In this document: positions 34,694 to 45,881 of the stretch, piece by piece | Numbering within the stretch: position 1 is the first letter of the stretch | How the letters are laid out: every line of letters begins with the position of its first letter | Assembly (NCBI GenBank): GCA_948470475.1 | Contig: OX419342.1 | Span: 25,906,552 to 25,970,551, forward strand | DNA length: 64,000 nt | From: Galaxea fascicularis | Lineage: Eukaryota; Cnidaria; Anthozoa; Scleractinia; Euphylliidae | Direction of reading: 5' to 3' | The notes under the pieces: model-generated | Told to the model about the DNA's origin: nothing | The model's input: only the letters and a program-made list of their open reading frames with translations | Database searches by the model: none | Program-made: the position numbers and the translations under genes

Positions 34694-34814
34694 TGGGAGC
34701 CAACATGGCCTCTAGTTTGGACTACGAAGGGGGCCTTTGTTGCCTCTCTTTAGTCAACCAGAGAATAACACCGACACCTTTGATGTTGCAATGTTATGTG
34801 CTCTGCTCGAAAAC

Positions 34815-34943
34815 TGTTACAACTGTTAATGTTGTAACGACAAAATAAGACGAGTAAAACGTAACGTCTTCTTCCTTTATTGTTCTTGTTTTAATTACAT
34901 GTCGCGTGCATTGTGACGCAGTCAAATCACATAATTTATGACA
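34815..34943 (-). repeat. BEL/Pao 3' LTR
   Basis: A 129-bp terminal repeat, TGTTACAACTG...TTATGACA. Near its end is a small palindrome, GTTACAAC-tgttaat-GTTGTAAC. It is unusually short for BEL/Pao. A short purine tract GGGAGAG (minus strand) precedes it. Confidence 0.9.
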
Positions 34944-35039
34944 CTCTCCCGGGCCGGCAAGATAAGCTGAAAATATAGCGTACATTCATGTGTAAAGAGT
35001 AAAAAGAATGTCTTATATTGTTCCCTTCAATATCAGTGG

Positions 35040-35267
35040 TTATTCTATTTGTTCCTTGATTCTCTGTGCTGCCTTCTGAGCGGCAAGTCGTAAAGGGGGA
35101 CGTATATCATTTTCAGGAGCTTTTTCTATGTTTTTGTTAGTCGGTATGTCTGACATCTCTAACGGATAAAGTTTCTCTATAGGTCGTGATAGTTCCTTTC
35201 CAGAAGGTACTCTTAGAGATACAGATCTTGCGAGTCCATCTTTCCCCGTGTGTAGGCTAGTTACCAC
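35040..35267 (-). pseudogene. BEL/Pao C-terminal (DUF5641-like) region
   Basis: A 75-aa open frame downstream of the integrase. It contains the DGLARSVSLRVPSGKE type of segment seen at the C-terminus of Pao polyproteins. It is out of frame with, or separated from, the integrase part (gap 35268-35530). Confidence 0.7.
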
Positions 35268-35530
35268 ACCTATTTTCCATTGGTTTCGTGGTGTGTTATC
35301 GTGTATGAGAACAACATCTCCAATAGCAACTGCCTTTTTGTTTAATATTCTCTTTCGACAAGTGTGATGTTCTCGCAGACTTGTCAGATATTCAGTTTTC
35401 CATCGTGTCCAGAAGGCGTTTATTAGTGTTTTCTGATACTGAACTCTTTTTGTCAGTGCTTTTGTTGATATCTCAGATGGAATATAGTCTGGATCTGCTT
35501 CGTTTTCTTCAGCATTCGTGTCTGGTAATG

Positions 35531-36007
35531 TTAGGAGACGGTATCCACATAAGAAATGTGAGAGGCATCGTTGATATCTGTGTAAGGGTATGTTAAGGGT
35601 CGGCTGTTTAGCACTGCTTCTACTTCAGCAAGGATTGTGTTTAGTTCAATCATGTTCAGGCAGGCTTTCCCCAGAGTTTTCTTTAAACATCTTTTCATTA
35701 GACCAATGAGCCGTTCGTAAAATCCTCCCCACCACGGAGCTCTTTCAGTTATGAATTTCCATGTTATGTTGTGATGAGCGAGGAACTGTTGGGATGAACC
35801 TGTTCCAAGCATTTGAGTTTGGATTGTTTGAAGTTCTTGAGCTCCGGCTTTGAAGGTTTTTGCATTGTCGGAAATGATACACTCCGGAACTCCTCGACGG
35901 CTTATGAATCGTCTGAATGCTCTAAGGAAAGCATCGGTGGTCTGATCTTCTACTAATTCGAGGTGTACGGCTCTTACTACCGCACATGTGAAAAGACATA
36001 TGTACAT
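35531..36007 (-). pseudogene. BEL/Pao integrase core
   Basis: Retroviral-type integrase catalytic region. It shows the conserved Asp in ISDNAKTF and the Glu-containing APWWGGFYERLIG block. It is continuous with upstream sequence only after a frame change near 36.15 kb. Confidence 0.85.
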
Positions 36008-36008
36008 T

Positions 36009-37754
36009 TTAGATGAGGTTTGATTTGCCTGGTCGCGGACATATAGAGGTCCTGCGTAGTCGATTCCTGTAAATTGAAAGACTAGTGATTGTTGGACTCT
36101 TGATTGTGGTAACGGTGGTGTGGGTACAGATCGAGCGAAAGGGTGGTCCTTCGACTTTTCTGCATGTTACGCACTTTGATATGATTGTTTTTACGAGTTG
36201 TCGACCTTGAGGTATCCAATATGTTTGCCTGATGTGAGTAAATGTTTCTCGTACTCCACCATGCATGACCTGCTTATGCATAGATTGGACTATGAGTGTA
36301 GTTAAGTAGTTGTCCTTTGGTATGAGGATAGGAAATTTTGTGTCGTGAGGCAGATCTGTATATTGGAGTCTACCACGACAGCGTATGATATCTTCATCGT
36401 CAAGATAAAGATCGAGTTGTCGTATGATGGGCGGTTGTCTGGATTTGTCTTTGTTCTTCAGGTATGGAATTTCTTGTCTGTAGATTTTATGTTGAGTAGC
36501 TTTCAGCAAGACATTCCTGGCTTCCACGATATCTTTCGCTGTAAAAGTTTCACTGCATACTTTTCTTTTTCTCCATTTTCTTGAGAAGTTGATAACGCGG
36601 GCAGTGACACTGAGTAAACGGACTAGGGTGCTGTATCTTGTTATGTCAATGATGTTTAGTATATTTGGATCATCTGCGACGTTTGTGACAATTTCCATTT
36701 GTAAGCTTTGAAGTTCTTCATGAAATAAATTTTGGGGATAAGGAGGCCAGTGTTCCTCTGGTTCGCTAAGCCATGGAGGTCCCTCAAACCATAGTTTTTT
36801 CTTATCATTGAATCTAATAGTGCTTACTCCACGGGTTATCAAGTCAGCTGGGTTCATAGACGTTGGGCAAAACCTCCAAGTTTGGGATGATGTAATTTCT
36901 TGTATCTTGTGAACTCGAGTTCGAACGAATTGTTGTAGTTGTTTGTTGGAAGATAACCAAGATAACACAATTTGTGAATCACTCCAGTACATAACTTCAC
37001 TGCTGTTCACAAGCTCTAAGGTTTTGTTTAGATATTGGAATAGTTCTGCTCCCAAGAGTGCTGCTAATAATTCTAGTCGTGGTAGTGTTGTCGTTTTCAA
37101 GGGTGCGACTCTGGTTTTAGCCATAAGGAATGCAGTGTTTATTTCGTTGTCAGCTGACAATCCCCTTAAGTAAGCGACCGCTCCATAAGCCTGTTGGCTG
37201 CTGTCACAAAATATGTGCAATTGTGTTTTTGTAACGTTTGCGAAGAAGTACTGTCTGGGAACTTCAATTGAGGTCAAATTGTGGATATCATCAGTCCATT
37301 TTAGCCACTGTTCTTTTTGTTCGTCTGGTAGACTTTCATCCCAACTTAAGGTTTGTTTCCACAGGTCTTGAATCATAATCTTTGCCTTTACTGTAATAGG
37401 TTCCACGAAGCCGAGCGGGTCAAACAATTTTGATGCGAAGCTTAGTGTTGTTCGTTCTGTTATTTTGGTGATAGCATCTCTTTCCCTGATCATTTTCTCG
37501 ATTGAAAGTGAGAGCGTGTCACTTGTTGAATTCCAGGTGAGTCCCAGGATTTTTGTCGTTGGAGCTGCTTGTATATTATCTTCTTGTGCTTTGCGATTTA
37601 GAGCTTCTGAGTTAGAAGTCCATTGGCGTAGATTCATACCTGCTTCTTGAAGGTACCTTCGCGATAATGAGTATTGTCCTTTTGACTTAGGTGATATTGT
37701 ATTGTTGCGTTCAGTAGGAAGGGCGAGGGTGTCGCGCCAAATAGAACTCGGCAA
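36009..37754 (-). pseudogene. BEL/Pao pol: A17 peptidase region, RNase H, integrase N-terminus
   Basis: A 581-codon open frame. Its first residues carry the end of the reverse transcriptase (RRYLQEAGMNLRQW). The A17-like region follows (LGLTWNSTSDTLS, FDPLGFVEPITVKAK), then an RNase H-like segment (IFCDSSQQAYGAVAYL) and an integrase zinc-binding region (MHGGVRETFTHIRQTYWIP, CVTCRK). After about 36.15 kb the true frame moves to the neighbouring ORF, so the last 40 codons here are off-frame. Confidence 0.85.
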
Positions 37755-38497
37755 AATCTGTAAGCCTCCAAGTTGCTTTTACTGTCAACTGGTTGATTTA
37801 TATCTTTAAGCCACAGGAATCTCGTTGCGTCCCTGTCTAGGGAGTTCAGTTCGATCTGTAAGAAGGCCTTTTCTATATCTGCAGAGAAGGCCTTTTTGTG
37901 TGTTCTGAATTTTAAGAGAATGCCTGTTAAATCTTGCATCAGATTTGGCCCTGTATGTAGACAGTCATTGAGGCTCGGTGATTTAGGTGACATTCTGGCA
38001 GAAGCGTCATAGTCTATTCGCATTTTCGTTGTCGCGCTGTCTGATTTGAAAACTGGGAAGTGTGGCATGTAGTGTAAAACACCTTCGTAATGATCGAGGT
38101 TTTGGACTTTTTCTATGAATCCGAGGTTAAGTTGTTCAAGGAGTTGTTCGTTATACTTCGTTATAAGTTCTGGGTCTTTCCTGTTTAGACTGCGTTGTAA
38201 GCTGCTCAGTCTGTTCTTGCTCAAATTGTAATTTGTTGGTAGATCGTGTTTGTTTAGCTTCCATGGGAGTTTTACGTTATATCTACCGGTTGCTTCGTTA
38301 AACCAGATAGTTTCTTGAAACTTTCTGATGATTTCGTCGTCTTGTTTGTTTTCTTCTGGTATTTGGTTGATTTCCCAGAACTTGGTTAGTAGATTGTCGA
38401 GCTTTTCGTCTTCTACTGGCATGATTCCTACCCTTTGACATAGGGTGGTTAAATTGCTTTGACCCTTTGTAAATGGGACCTGAGAGAAGCCATCCAA
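37634..38497 (-). pseudogene. BEL/Pao reverse transcriptase, motif C deleted
   Basis: Covers the fingers and palm: motif A with Asp in FSADIEKAFLQIEL and motif B in LFGATPSPFLLNATIQYHL. The sequence then passes within about ten residues to the thumb-proximal part in another frame. The YxDD-type motif C and surrounding residues are absent, so this copy cannot encode an active polymerase. Confidence 0.85.
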
Positions 38498-38539
38498 ATT
38501 TGCTTTCCATAGCGATTAAGGCTTCGTTTTGGGTTTTAA

Positions 38540-38806
38540 TTAATTTAATTGATTTTCTGATGCATGTGAAGGATCAGCAAGTTTAAGTCCTTGTAATTCC
38601 GGCGGTATCTGTAAATTTTTCACCTTAGCCGATAGTGGTGGACAAATAACTGGAGTTACTAGGGCTGTTATTTTGATATTTTCTACTTCTGTTGACAATG
38701 TCAGTGCTACAAGGTCGTATGTTTTTCTCCTGCCTTGAAGTGTACCGAATGTCGTGACATCTAAAAGTTCGCTTCCCATTGTTCCTAGTTTAAGTTTGTG
38801 TTTCAT
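38540..38806 (-). pseudogene. BEL/Pao aspartic protease (DUF1758-like) segment
   Basis: Contains the flap and C-terminal part of the protease-like domain (KLGTMGSELLDVTTFGT, then PVICPPLSAKVKNLQIP). The Asp-bearing strand lies just upstream in another frame near 38.85 kb (FDTGSHRSF in reverse). Confidence 0.65.
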
Positions 38807-38869
38807 CTCCTGAGTGATAAAGCTTCTGTGTGATCCTGTGTCAAATAGGATGCGAGCTTGATAGTAATG

Positions 38870-40271
38870 TTAATTGTTTCCACTTATTTTGGTAACGGCG
38901 GATTGCTTGAGGATATGAGCTTTAGAAGGGAGTACATGCGTTGCTGCCATGTGGGTTCTGTTCTTCGACACGGAATCCGCTGATAGTTGATCATTCTTCT
39001 GCTCTTTGTCATCCTTTATTTGACTAGAAGCGCTTTGGGTTGTATTTTCTTGGTTTTCATCACAAATTGAAGTGTGGTGTTTTTTCTTACATTTCATACA
39101 TCGCCCCTTTGAGAAACATTGGATTTTTGTGTGGTTGAGACCAAGACAGTTAAGGTAGCGTTGTTGGCGTTGAAGTAGGGATCGCCGTTCCTCTACTGTT
39201 TTAATCTTGTCGCACCTGTCAGGTCGATGTGTTCCTGCACAGTACGTACAAGGCCTAGGAGTTTTTTGTTTGGCGTTGTAAGTTCCGCGTCGTTGTTGTG
39301 TACCGGTTAGTAGAGCACCAGCTGTTGGCACAAACACTTCGTCCTCTGTGGTTGTTTTTGGAGAGGACATATGGCCCTTCTCGCGAGTTTCGATTTCCTG
39401 TCGCATGGCGATTCTCAATCTGTCTAGGGAACTGTCCGCTGAAGGGTCAGCTCTGAATATTGAGTACCGAATTTCTTCGGGTATTTTCTTTAGAAGAATG
39501 GGAATCAATAAGCTTCCATAAGTTTCCGTTTGTACTCCAAGTGCCTCTAAACCGGGAATGTTTGCCTCGCAGGTGTCGTAAAACGTTCTGAGATTTTTGG
39601 TGTCAGCTGGTGGCGCGCGCGTCGATCTTGGATAAGGACTCCATGCAGGCGTTCGTCAAAATTTGTGGTTTGCCGAAGCGTTCCTTTAATAGCTCAATTG
39701 CTTTTTTATAATTGTCTTCAGTCAGTGGCAGTCCAGAGATAGCGCGCGCCGCTTCTCCCTTAAGCATTCCGTTTAAGTAATTCATTTTTTCAATATCGCT
39801 TAGTCCGTGATTTTTATCGATAGCTGCGCTAAAGCTGTCCCAGAATGTGAGCCATTGAAGTGGGTCCCCTCCGAATGATTTTATGTTTATTTTAGGTAAA
39901 TTGACATGCATTCGTGTAGCGGGTTCTTGTTTTAAACTACTACAATGGAATTGGCTCACCGGCGTGTCTTGTTTGCTCTTAAGGAGTCGTCCGATTTTGA
40001 ATTGCCAGTATGATATGTCGTCTTGGAATGACAGCGCCGTTTCTGTGTCAAGTTGAATGTCCTCTTCTGTCTCCAAGGACATCATGATTTTGGCATCCAT
40101 GCGTGCTAGTTCTTCGGCTCTTCGCGTGAGCCTGTCTACCAGCGCCTCTAATTCTGCTTGATCTGGAGATTCCGAAGTTATTAGTTTTTCCGCTCTTTTG
40201 AAATCTTGGGTGCAGTGTCCCTTGTATGCTCCCCGGATGGATCTCCATTTCTTTATTTCTTCTTCGCTCAT
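38870..40271 (-). pseudogene. BEL/Pao gag-like region with zinc knuckles
   Basis: Two open frames, 40271-39603 and 39508-38870, are split by a frameshift in a GC-dinucleotide run near 39615. The first has the Pao gag segment (LPKINIKSFGGDPLQWLTFW, DUF1759-like) after a helical N-terminus (MSEEEIKKWRSIRGAYKGH). The second has Cys/His clusters CTYCAGTHRPDRC and CMKCKKKHHTSIC, typical of the nucleic-acid-binding end of gag. The protein packages the element RNA in the cytoplasm in intact relatives. Confidence 0.85.
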
Positions 40272-40302
40272 TATATCTTGTCCGTGCTGGTCCCGGCACC
40301 AC

Positions 40303-40431
40303 TGTTACAACTGTTAATGTTGTAACGACAAAATAAGACGAGTAAAACGTAACGTCTTCTTCCTTTATTGTTCTTGTTTTAATTACATGTCGCGCGCATT
40401 GTGACGCAGTCAAATCACATAATTTATGACA
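40303..40431 (-). repeat. BEL/Pao 5' LTR
   Basis: 129 bp, identical to the other LTR except for one T/C difference in the GTCGCGYGCA stretch. It is flanked on the right by the AAAAC target duplication. Confidence 0.9.
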
Positions 40432-40601
40432 AAAACCGTTCGCATGAATTAAGTAGCAGGATACTTTGCTCACAACGTAGAATGCGAGCAAGATGGGATA
40501 TCCGTGAAATTTATGAACAAAATCGACAGCGAAGCCGGTTGCGTCCGTTGCGTGGATGACAAGGGTAGTCGGCGAAAATTTTTCACCTCTTTGTCTTACT
40601 G
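40432..40601. repeat. Host repeat copy 1, right part
   Basis: Begins AAAACCGTTCGCATGAATTA and continues with CAAGTAGCAGGATACTTTGC-like sequence that matches 63523-63603. It is therefore the continuation of the repeat split by the BEL/Pao element. Confidence 0.85.
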
Positions 40602-41287
40602 TCAACCCTTTTTATGTTCTTGTTAACGTTTTAAACAGAGGTGCGCATTACCTAACTGAAGTAGCCCGTTCAGTCATCACTCGTATTGTTTTTCAAAATG
40701 AGAGTTATTCTGCATTCTTCATATAATATATGTTCCACGTGCTGCTTTACCAAACTTAGTGCTGGACCATGCGGTGGGGAAAATCGTACCGGTAAAACGG
40801 GGTTTATACATAACGGATGTAGTAAAAATTTAGTATTTCAGTCATTCGGAAGAGAGGTAGTAGAGTTTGATTATTCCCACATCAAAAACTTTATTGACAA
40901 ACTCACACTTGATTAGACTATTTTCACACTTATTTTGAAATACACTTGAGATGCACTGAGTAACTCAGATGTTTTCATTTTAAACGCTTTCTCACTTGAT
41001 TAGACATTTTCACACATTTGTTGTTTTCCTACGAATTACATTTTTTTGGTAAACCGGAAACCTCCACTCATGACATGAAAAAAAAGTTTAAAGCACAGTA
41101 AATAATGTTTGCAATAATTTGGCTAATTTGGCTGAACCGGAAACCTCCACTATAGTCCCTTCACCGTTTAATTGGTATTTTTTTTTCTGTCTATTTTAAT
41201 TTACATAGCTGATTAGATACTCTATTAGGATCCGGTGCTTCTGCTTTATTGCGTTGGTCCTTGCTTACACAGTTCAATTCGCAAAGT
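40602..41287. other. Intergenic region with short direct repeats
   Basis: CACTTGATTAGACTATTTTC-like words occur twice (about 40908 and 40994) and AACCGGAAACCTCCACT twice (about 41053 and 41134). A 76-codon open frame at 40686-40916 has no recognisable domain. No gene is supported. Confidence 0.4.
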
Positions 41288-42457
41288 TTAAGCCCTACAT
41301 TGCGACTGACAAGGATAAGATTTCTGCTTGCAAATGGTGGCATTATCACCACAATACTGATTGATCCAACACCAGCCATATTCAGGACAGTTCTCCCAGC
41401 AGTAATAATGAAGCCAATCAGGACGGTACGAACAACCTTGCAATTCGGGGAAGAATATATCTTTTCCCAAGTATTCCTTGATGTTCTTCTGGTTCATGAA
41501 CTTCGCCTTGTTTACCACAGACTCGGTGCCTCCAGAATAGTAATCAAGCCAATCCACTAGCAAGAAGTTAACGGTCTGGTTATACCATTTTCGTTTTTCG
41601 TAGCAAGCGTCTTGGGCCTCTCCTATCCACTTGGAGCAGACTGTAGCCATGTCCCAGGTACACAAGCCATAACTTCCAAACGCTGCTAAACTTATAAAAC
41701 TGGCCTGGGATGAGTTACGACATTTTGATTTTGCATTTGTAGTGATAGAAGAGCAACTTGAGCTGACTGTAACAGTGTCCCAAGTGGACGCTATGTAGCC
41801 ATTGCTTTGGACAACCCAATCATGTGAACCCCCAAGATGTCGAAGCAAACCATTGTCCATGAAAATAAATATTCTCTGGTTACGTCTTATTGCTTTTTTA
41901 AGGGTTGGCCATTGTGACCACTTCTTGTAATAAGTACTCATTGCAAGGCTACGGTTACTGTTAGGTGGCCAGAGTTTCAAGAGGGTAGTCTCCAGACTCT
42001 TTGCAATCTCTTTGCGATAGTTTGTTTGTGAATCCCTATTAAAATGAATGATCACAACTTCGTTGGGATTGGATTTCAACCAGTTGTCGATTTCGGTAAG
42101 CCCTTTCTCAATGGAACCAGCATAACAGCAATTTATTCTTGAGTCGGGACAATGACAATTCAGTGCAGTCTTGTTCCCATAACAAGTGTCAATGTCGAAA
42201 TAGCGTACGCCAAATGCCAACTGCTCCGCGAAAGATTTGTCGTGATTGCGATACCAACAGGAGGAACAGTAGACACCACTCCAGTATTTGAGCAATCCGT
42301 CAAATCCAGATCCAGCATTGTGGCTTCCTGGATATGTGACTTGGTCAATTCGTAATTCACAAAGATCATCGAGCCCATTGCACTTCAAGGTGTCAGCAAT
42401 TTTAACCTGCAAGGTAGTAGCTGCTAATAGGAAGAACACGGCACAAAAAGTATGCAT
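41288..42457 (-). CDS. Secreted PI-PLC X-domain-like phosphodiesterase
   Basis: A single coding exon of 389 aa. The ATG at 42457 begins [16 protein letters not shown], a clear signal peptide. Just upstream a strong acceptor (run of T then CACAG at about 42478) suggests a 5'UTR intron. The fold is a PLC-like TIM barrel. The first catalytic His candidate is H46 in [22 protein letters not shown] follows, and H102 in NCHCP is the second His candidate, with EVVIIHFNR as a later barrel strand. Relatives cleave phosphoinositide or GPI head groups or have unknown substrates. Many Cys (about 24) and several N-x-S/T sites fit an extracellular protein, and the C-terminal Cys-rich tail ([11 protein letters not shown]) may be a small extra module. 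It stands alone between two BEL/Pao elements. Substrate is not predictable. Confidence 0.85.
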   Translation of the reverse strand: MHTFCAVFFLLAATTLQVKIADTLKCNGLDDLCELRIDQVTYPGSHNAGSGFDGLLKYWSGVYCSSCWYRNHDKSFAEQLAFGVRYFDIDTCYGNKTALNCHCPDSRINCCYAGSIEKGLTEIDNWLKSNPNEVVIIHFNRDSQTNYRKEIAKSLETTLLKLWPPNSNRSLAMSTYYKKWSQWPTLKKAIRRNQRIFIFMDNGLLRHLGGSHDWVVQSNGYIASTWDTVTVSSSCSSITTNAKSKCRNSSQASFISLAAFGSYGLCTWDMATVCSKWIGEAQDACYEKRKWYNQTVNFLLVDWLDYYSGGTESVVNKAKFMNQKNIKEYLGKDIFFPELQGCSYRPDWLHYYCWENCPEYGWCWINQYCGDNATICKQKSYPCQSQCRA

Positions 42458-42574
42458 CTCGACTTTCCACGACAAGCTGTGAAAAAAAAAATTAGTAAAA
42501 CCGTGAGCTAGTGTTGAATACTGTCAACGAGACCGTTGAACTAATGGAAGTCACATCACTTTGTTAAGAAACAC

Positions 42575-43413
42575 CATTTCTCTATGGCTATTTCTAAAAC
42601 AGGGAACGGGGAAGTCTAAAAGGGGGAATCTCTAAAATAAGGAATCTCTAAAATGGGGAATCTCTAAATCCCTAAAAGATTCGGAAACTAGGCTTACTTT
42701 GCAAGCGCATGTTCAAGAAAGAGTGCTGTAATGTTAAAACAGTAAGCAGGGCACAAGCCGTGAGTTTAGGTTCATAATCGCACATTCCACGCCTATTAAC
42801 TGTGGAATCGGGCAAACACGCTTAATAATCGTGAATTTTACACTTATTAACTATAAAGTACACGATTATTAATCGCAGGACACTCAATTCCCGATTTATA
42901 ACCATAAAGTACCGCGAGTCGGCAGGGTGAAAACATTTTTTGTTAATCTGCCACCTTTGCTGCATCCGTAGACCTGTTTGTCTCGTCCAGTAATAGTAGC
43001 CGAACTGCACCGTGACCCGGAATTAGTAACACACGTCGACCATCATTACTGGAGGAGACAAAACGTCTAGACGCCTCCAAAAAGCTAGTCTGCAGATCAT
43101 TTTAAAAATGGAAAGGCTAAAACTGGCATCTCTCCGCCCTAATGGCCTTGTCTAATAGCAACAAGGGCATAAAACAAGCTAGCGGGAAAAGCAACTCGAG
43201 CAAAATATAATACAACAAGAACTGCAAACGCACTCGTTTTGCTTCGGGTATCATCACTGACGTGCCGGCTTTTAGAGATTCCCCCTTTTAGAGTTTCCCT
43301 TTTTTAGAGATTCCCACTTTTATAGATTGCCAATTTCAGAGATTCCTTAGTTAAGGATTCCCCCTTATAGAGATGCCCCGTTCCCTGTTTTAGAGAGAGC
43401 CATTTCTCTATTT
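42575..43413. repeat. Inverted-repeat element with tandem GGGGAATCTCTAAA ends
   Basis: The left end has CTAAAACAGGGAACGGGG followed by several GGGGAATCTCTAAAA-type tandem units (42595-42670). The right end (43268-43413) shows the same in inverse orientation. The middle of about 600 bp has no coding capacity. The element is upstream of the PLC-like gene and may overlap its promoter. Confidence 0.75.
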
Positions 43414-43646
43414 GAACTCGTGCCACGCAGACGGATCGTCACCGTCATTAGTTGAAGTCGAGCTCGCAATAGGGACTTGAAGATCTACAACGACGAGGTG
43501 AAAGAAAACCTCACCTCAAAATATAACTTTGCACTATAGTAAGTCTTTTGAGATTATTCCATCTCGTTCACGTCGTACAATGTGAGCAAAGTATCCTGAC
43601 AATAAATTGGTACGAGCGGTTTCAAAGCAAGACTCGAGAATGAAAG

Positions 43647-43993
43647 TGATGGAACAGAGAATTAACTCTGGAGTGTAGATTAAAGTGCTAATAGAAACCC
43701 ATGAAAAACCCACTGGGCGTTAGCCCTAGTAAAGGGTATCAGGGAACCACACGAGGCAAAGAAAAAATTCTTATGACCTCGGTGGGAATCGAACCCACGA
43801 CCTCCGGATTAGATCTACCCGTTGCTCTAATCCGGAGGTCGTGGGTTCGATTCCCACCGAGGTCATAAGAATTTTTTCTTTGCCTCGTGTGGTTCCCTGA
43901 TACCCTTTACTAGGGCTAACGCCCAGTGGGTTTTTCATGGGTTTCTATTAGCACTTTAATCTACACTCCAGAGTTAATTCTCTGTTCCATCAC
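43647..43993. repeat. Near-perfect 166-bp palindrome containing tRNA-like 3' halves
   Basis: Two arms of about 166 bp (43647-43812 and 43827-43993) are reverse complements with no mismatch seen, around a 14-base loop. Each arm carries CCGGAGGTCGTGGGTTCGAT TCCCACC-type sequence, equivalent to the T-arm and B box of a tRNA, next to the loop. No complete tRNA can be folded, because the 5' half is missing in both arms. It could be a head-to-head pair of tRNA-derived SINE ends, or an assembly fold-back. Confidence 0.85.
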
Positions 43994-44486
43994 TTGTATG
44001 TGTTTATAGTGCTACGCGGCACAACATATATATGTATCGAGAATGAAAGGTTCACACTAATATACCTCAAATTTGATTATTTCACGTCGTTATGCAGTTT
44101 ACCGCAGTGAGCTAAAATGCGTGAAGGACGTGCAGAACGATACTACTCATCTTTTAACTTATGATTTACTGTTTTGTGGCGTGTTTCCATAGCAACTATG
44201 TCTTTACGAAGACAAGAGAGAAACGTCTCTAAATGTTCCATATTAAAGTTTTCAAAATCGCCGATGATTCCTTCCTGTAGCTGTATTTCCACAAAAGTTT
44301 AATTGTAGTTCCAAAGGACAGAGCTTCGAAATAGGTCTGGTTATCTGACTTTTTCCTACTTGGACTTTTGCGACTCTAACGTGACTGTCTTTTCCCTGGT
44401 GAACTTCGACGATTCTTCCAAGAGGCCGGTGTCGAGCGAGTGGTGTGTCGGGGGAAATGACTAATACAACTTCTCCTTTTTTCAGC

Positions 44487-45292
44487 TCAGTTTCGCTCTT
44501 CTCTCAACCACTGTCTTCTGCAGTTGAGACCTGGGATCCATTCTCTGAGCCAACGATGCCAAAAGTGTCTGACTAGTTTGTGAACTCTCCTCCATCTCTT
44601 CTTTAGACTGTACCTGGTCTCGTCGACAGATTCTGGGGCAAATTGGCCACCAATGTGACCAATCAGAAAGGGATTCGGTGCATCATCATCAAGATTTGCT
44701 GACTCGTATGTGAGGGGCCTTGAGTTCAATAGTGCTTTTGAACCTGTAAAGCTGTCATCAATTCTTCGTCCGTCACATCTACGTTGCCCAATACTCCTTT
44801 CACAGCCCGTTTTGATGCTTTGCCGATTATAGTCTCGTGTGCGCCTCCAAAATGGGGTGCCTAAGGAGGATTAAAGTGCCATATAACTCCCTTGTTTGCC
44901 ACTGACTGGGTTATTTTGTCATGATCCAACTTCTCAGCTAATTCTCTCAACTCTCTCTCAACTGCCACAAAGTTTGTTCCATTGTCAGATAGCCTCTCTC
45001 TAGGTAGTCCTCTTCGATTAACCATCCGATAGAAGGCGTTCAGTAATGAATCAGTGTCTAGTCCAAAGGCCATTTCAAATTTCCCTTGTTGCTAAACAAA
45101 TAAACAGGCACAAGTACCGCTTTTTCCTCCGAGATCCTTTTCCCTGAATTGTAGCAAAAGGTCATCCAAAATCAACAGCTGTTTGCGCAAAAGTCGTAGA
45201 GACAAACGAAGTCTGATCTGTGGAGGAGGTGCCATAATTTTTTCTGCGGCTGTTGCTTTTCGCCTGCGGCACTCATTACACTCTTTCTCCAA
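44487..45292 (-). pseudogene. Decayed BEL/Pao integrase
   Basis: The fragments are a zinc-binding part (45292-45092: ECNECRRRKATAAEKIMAPP), a core part (45073-44861: GLPRERLSDNGTNFVAVERE) and a C-terminal part (44729-44487: MNSRPLTYES, then IGHIGG). They sit in different frames. The 44340-44460 stretch continues toward the DUF5641-like end. Confidence 0.75.
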
Positions 45293-45881
45293 TTCTCGAA
45301 TTTCTTCACAACCAGATGCTATCCAGAATCACGTCGATAGGGCTGCTAACGTCTGATTCGTTCCACTTGCATGGTTCCCTTTTCGTGGAAATGCTTAACA
45401 GTCAACTTTGTCACGTGATGCTTGTGAGGAAGAATTATCGGGAAGCGAGCGTCGTGAGATAGAAAGTATGCGTATTTTAATCAACCGTCACACCTCATCA
45501 GACCCTCCTCGTCCAATCGTGGTCGTAAAGCAAGTACTTTACTGTTCTTTGGTAGTTCTTTTTGGCATCGAAGGGCCAAATATTCTTCACAGAAGGCTTC
45601 TTGCTGGGCATTCCTAATTGCTTGAACTTCGATTTCGGTTGGCTCAAGTTCTCTTTCTTGCGGACTCTACAGTTTTCCACGAAACGACAAACCCATGCAA
45701 GAACTCGTGTGAATCTTTTCCAACTTAAGTAACGTTCAGGGCTCAAACGCCATGGCTGACGTTTTTGGGTTAATGGTAATCATAGATCGCTCTCCATCGC
45801 GTTCACTGGACTGGTTTGGCAGCTCTGATTTTGATTTCTTGACTTCTGTTGTTGCCAACAGATGATCCATTTGTTCTTTAT

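Larger units (their letters stand above)
33541..34814. repeat. Host repeat copy 1, left part (interrupted by BEL/Pao)
   Basis: Segments match 57.5 kb and 58.47-63.64 kb. CAGTCTTTAAACAGTATAAG (33630-33649) is continuous here but split by the Gypsy element in the other copy. The blocks 34421-34580 and 34690-34800 match 62993-63150 and 63207-63319. The repeat resumes after the BEL/Pao element at 40432. About 760 bp at 33658-34421 is absent from copy 2. GGTGCCCCTGA near 33700 is shared with the repeat at 57061. Confidence 0.75.
34815..40431 (-). mobile_element. BEL/Pao LTR retrotransposon, defective
   Basis: A 5617-bp element on the minus strand with 129-bp LTRs (34815-34943 and 40303-40431) and a 5-bp target duplication AAAAC (34810-34814 and 40432-40436). 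The LTRs differ at a single position by eye. A priming-site candidate, GTGGTGCCGGGACCAGC, adjoins the right (5') LTR. The coding order is gag-like domain, zinc knuckles, aspartic protease, reverse transcriptase, A17-peptidase-like region, RNase H and integrase, then a C-terminal DUF5641-like domain, which is diagnostic for BEL/Pao. The coding region has frameshifts near 39.6, 37.7 and 36.15 kb and lacks the reverse transcriptase motif C. Confidence 0.92.

Noticed and set aside
43795..43860. tRNA gene in the palindrome
   Set aside because: Only the T-arm side is present, mirrored in both arms. No 5' half or anticodon stem can be built.
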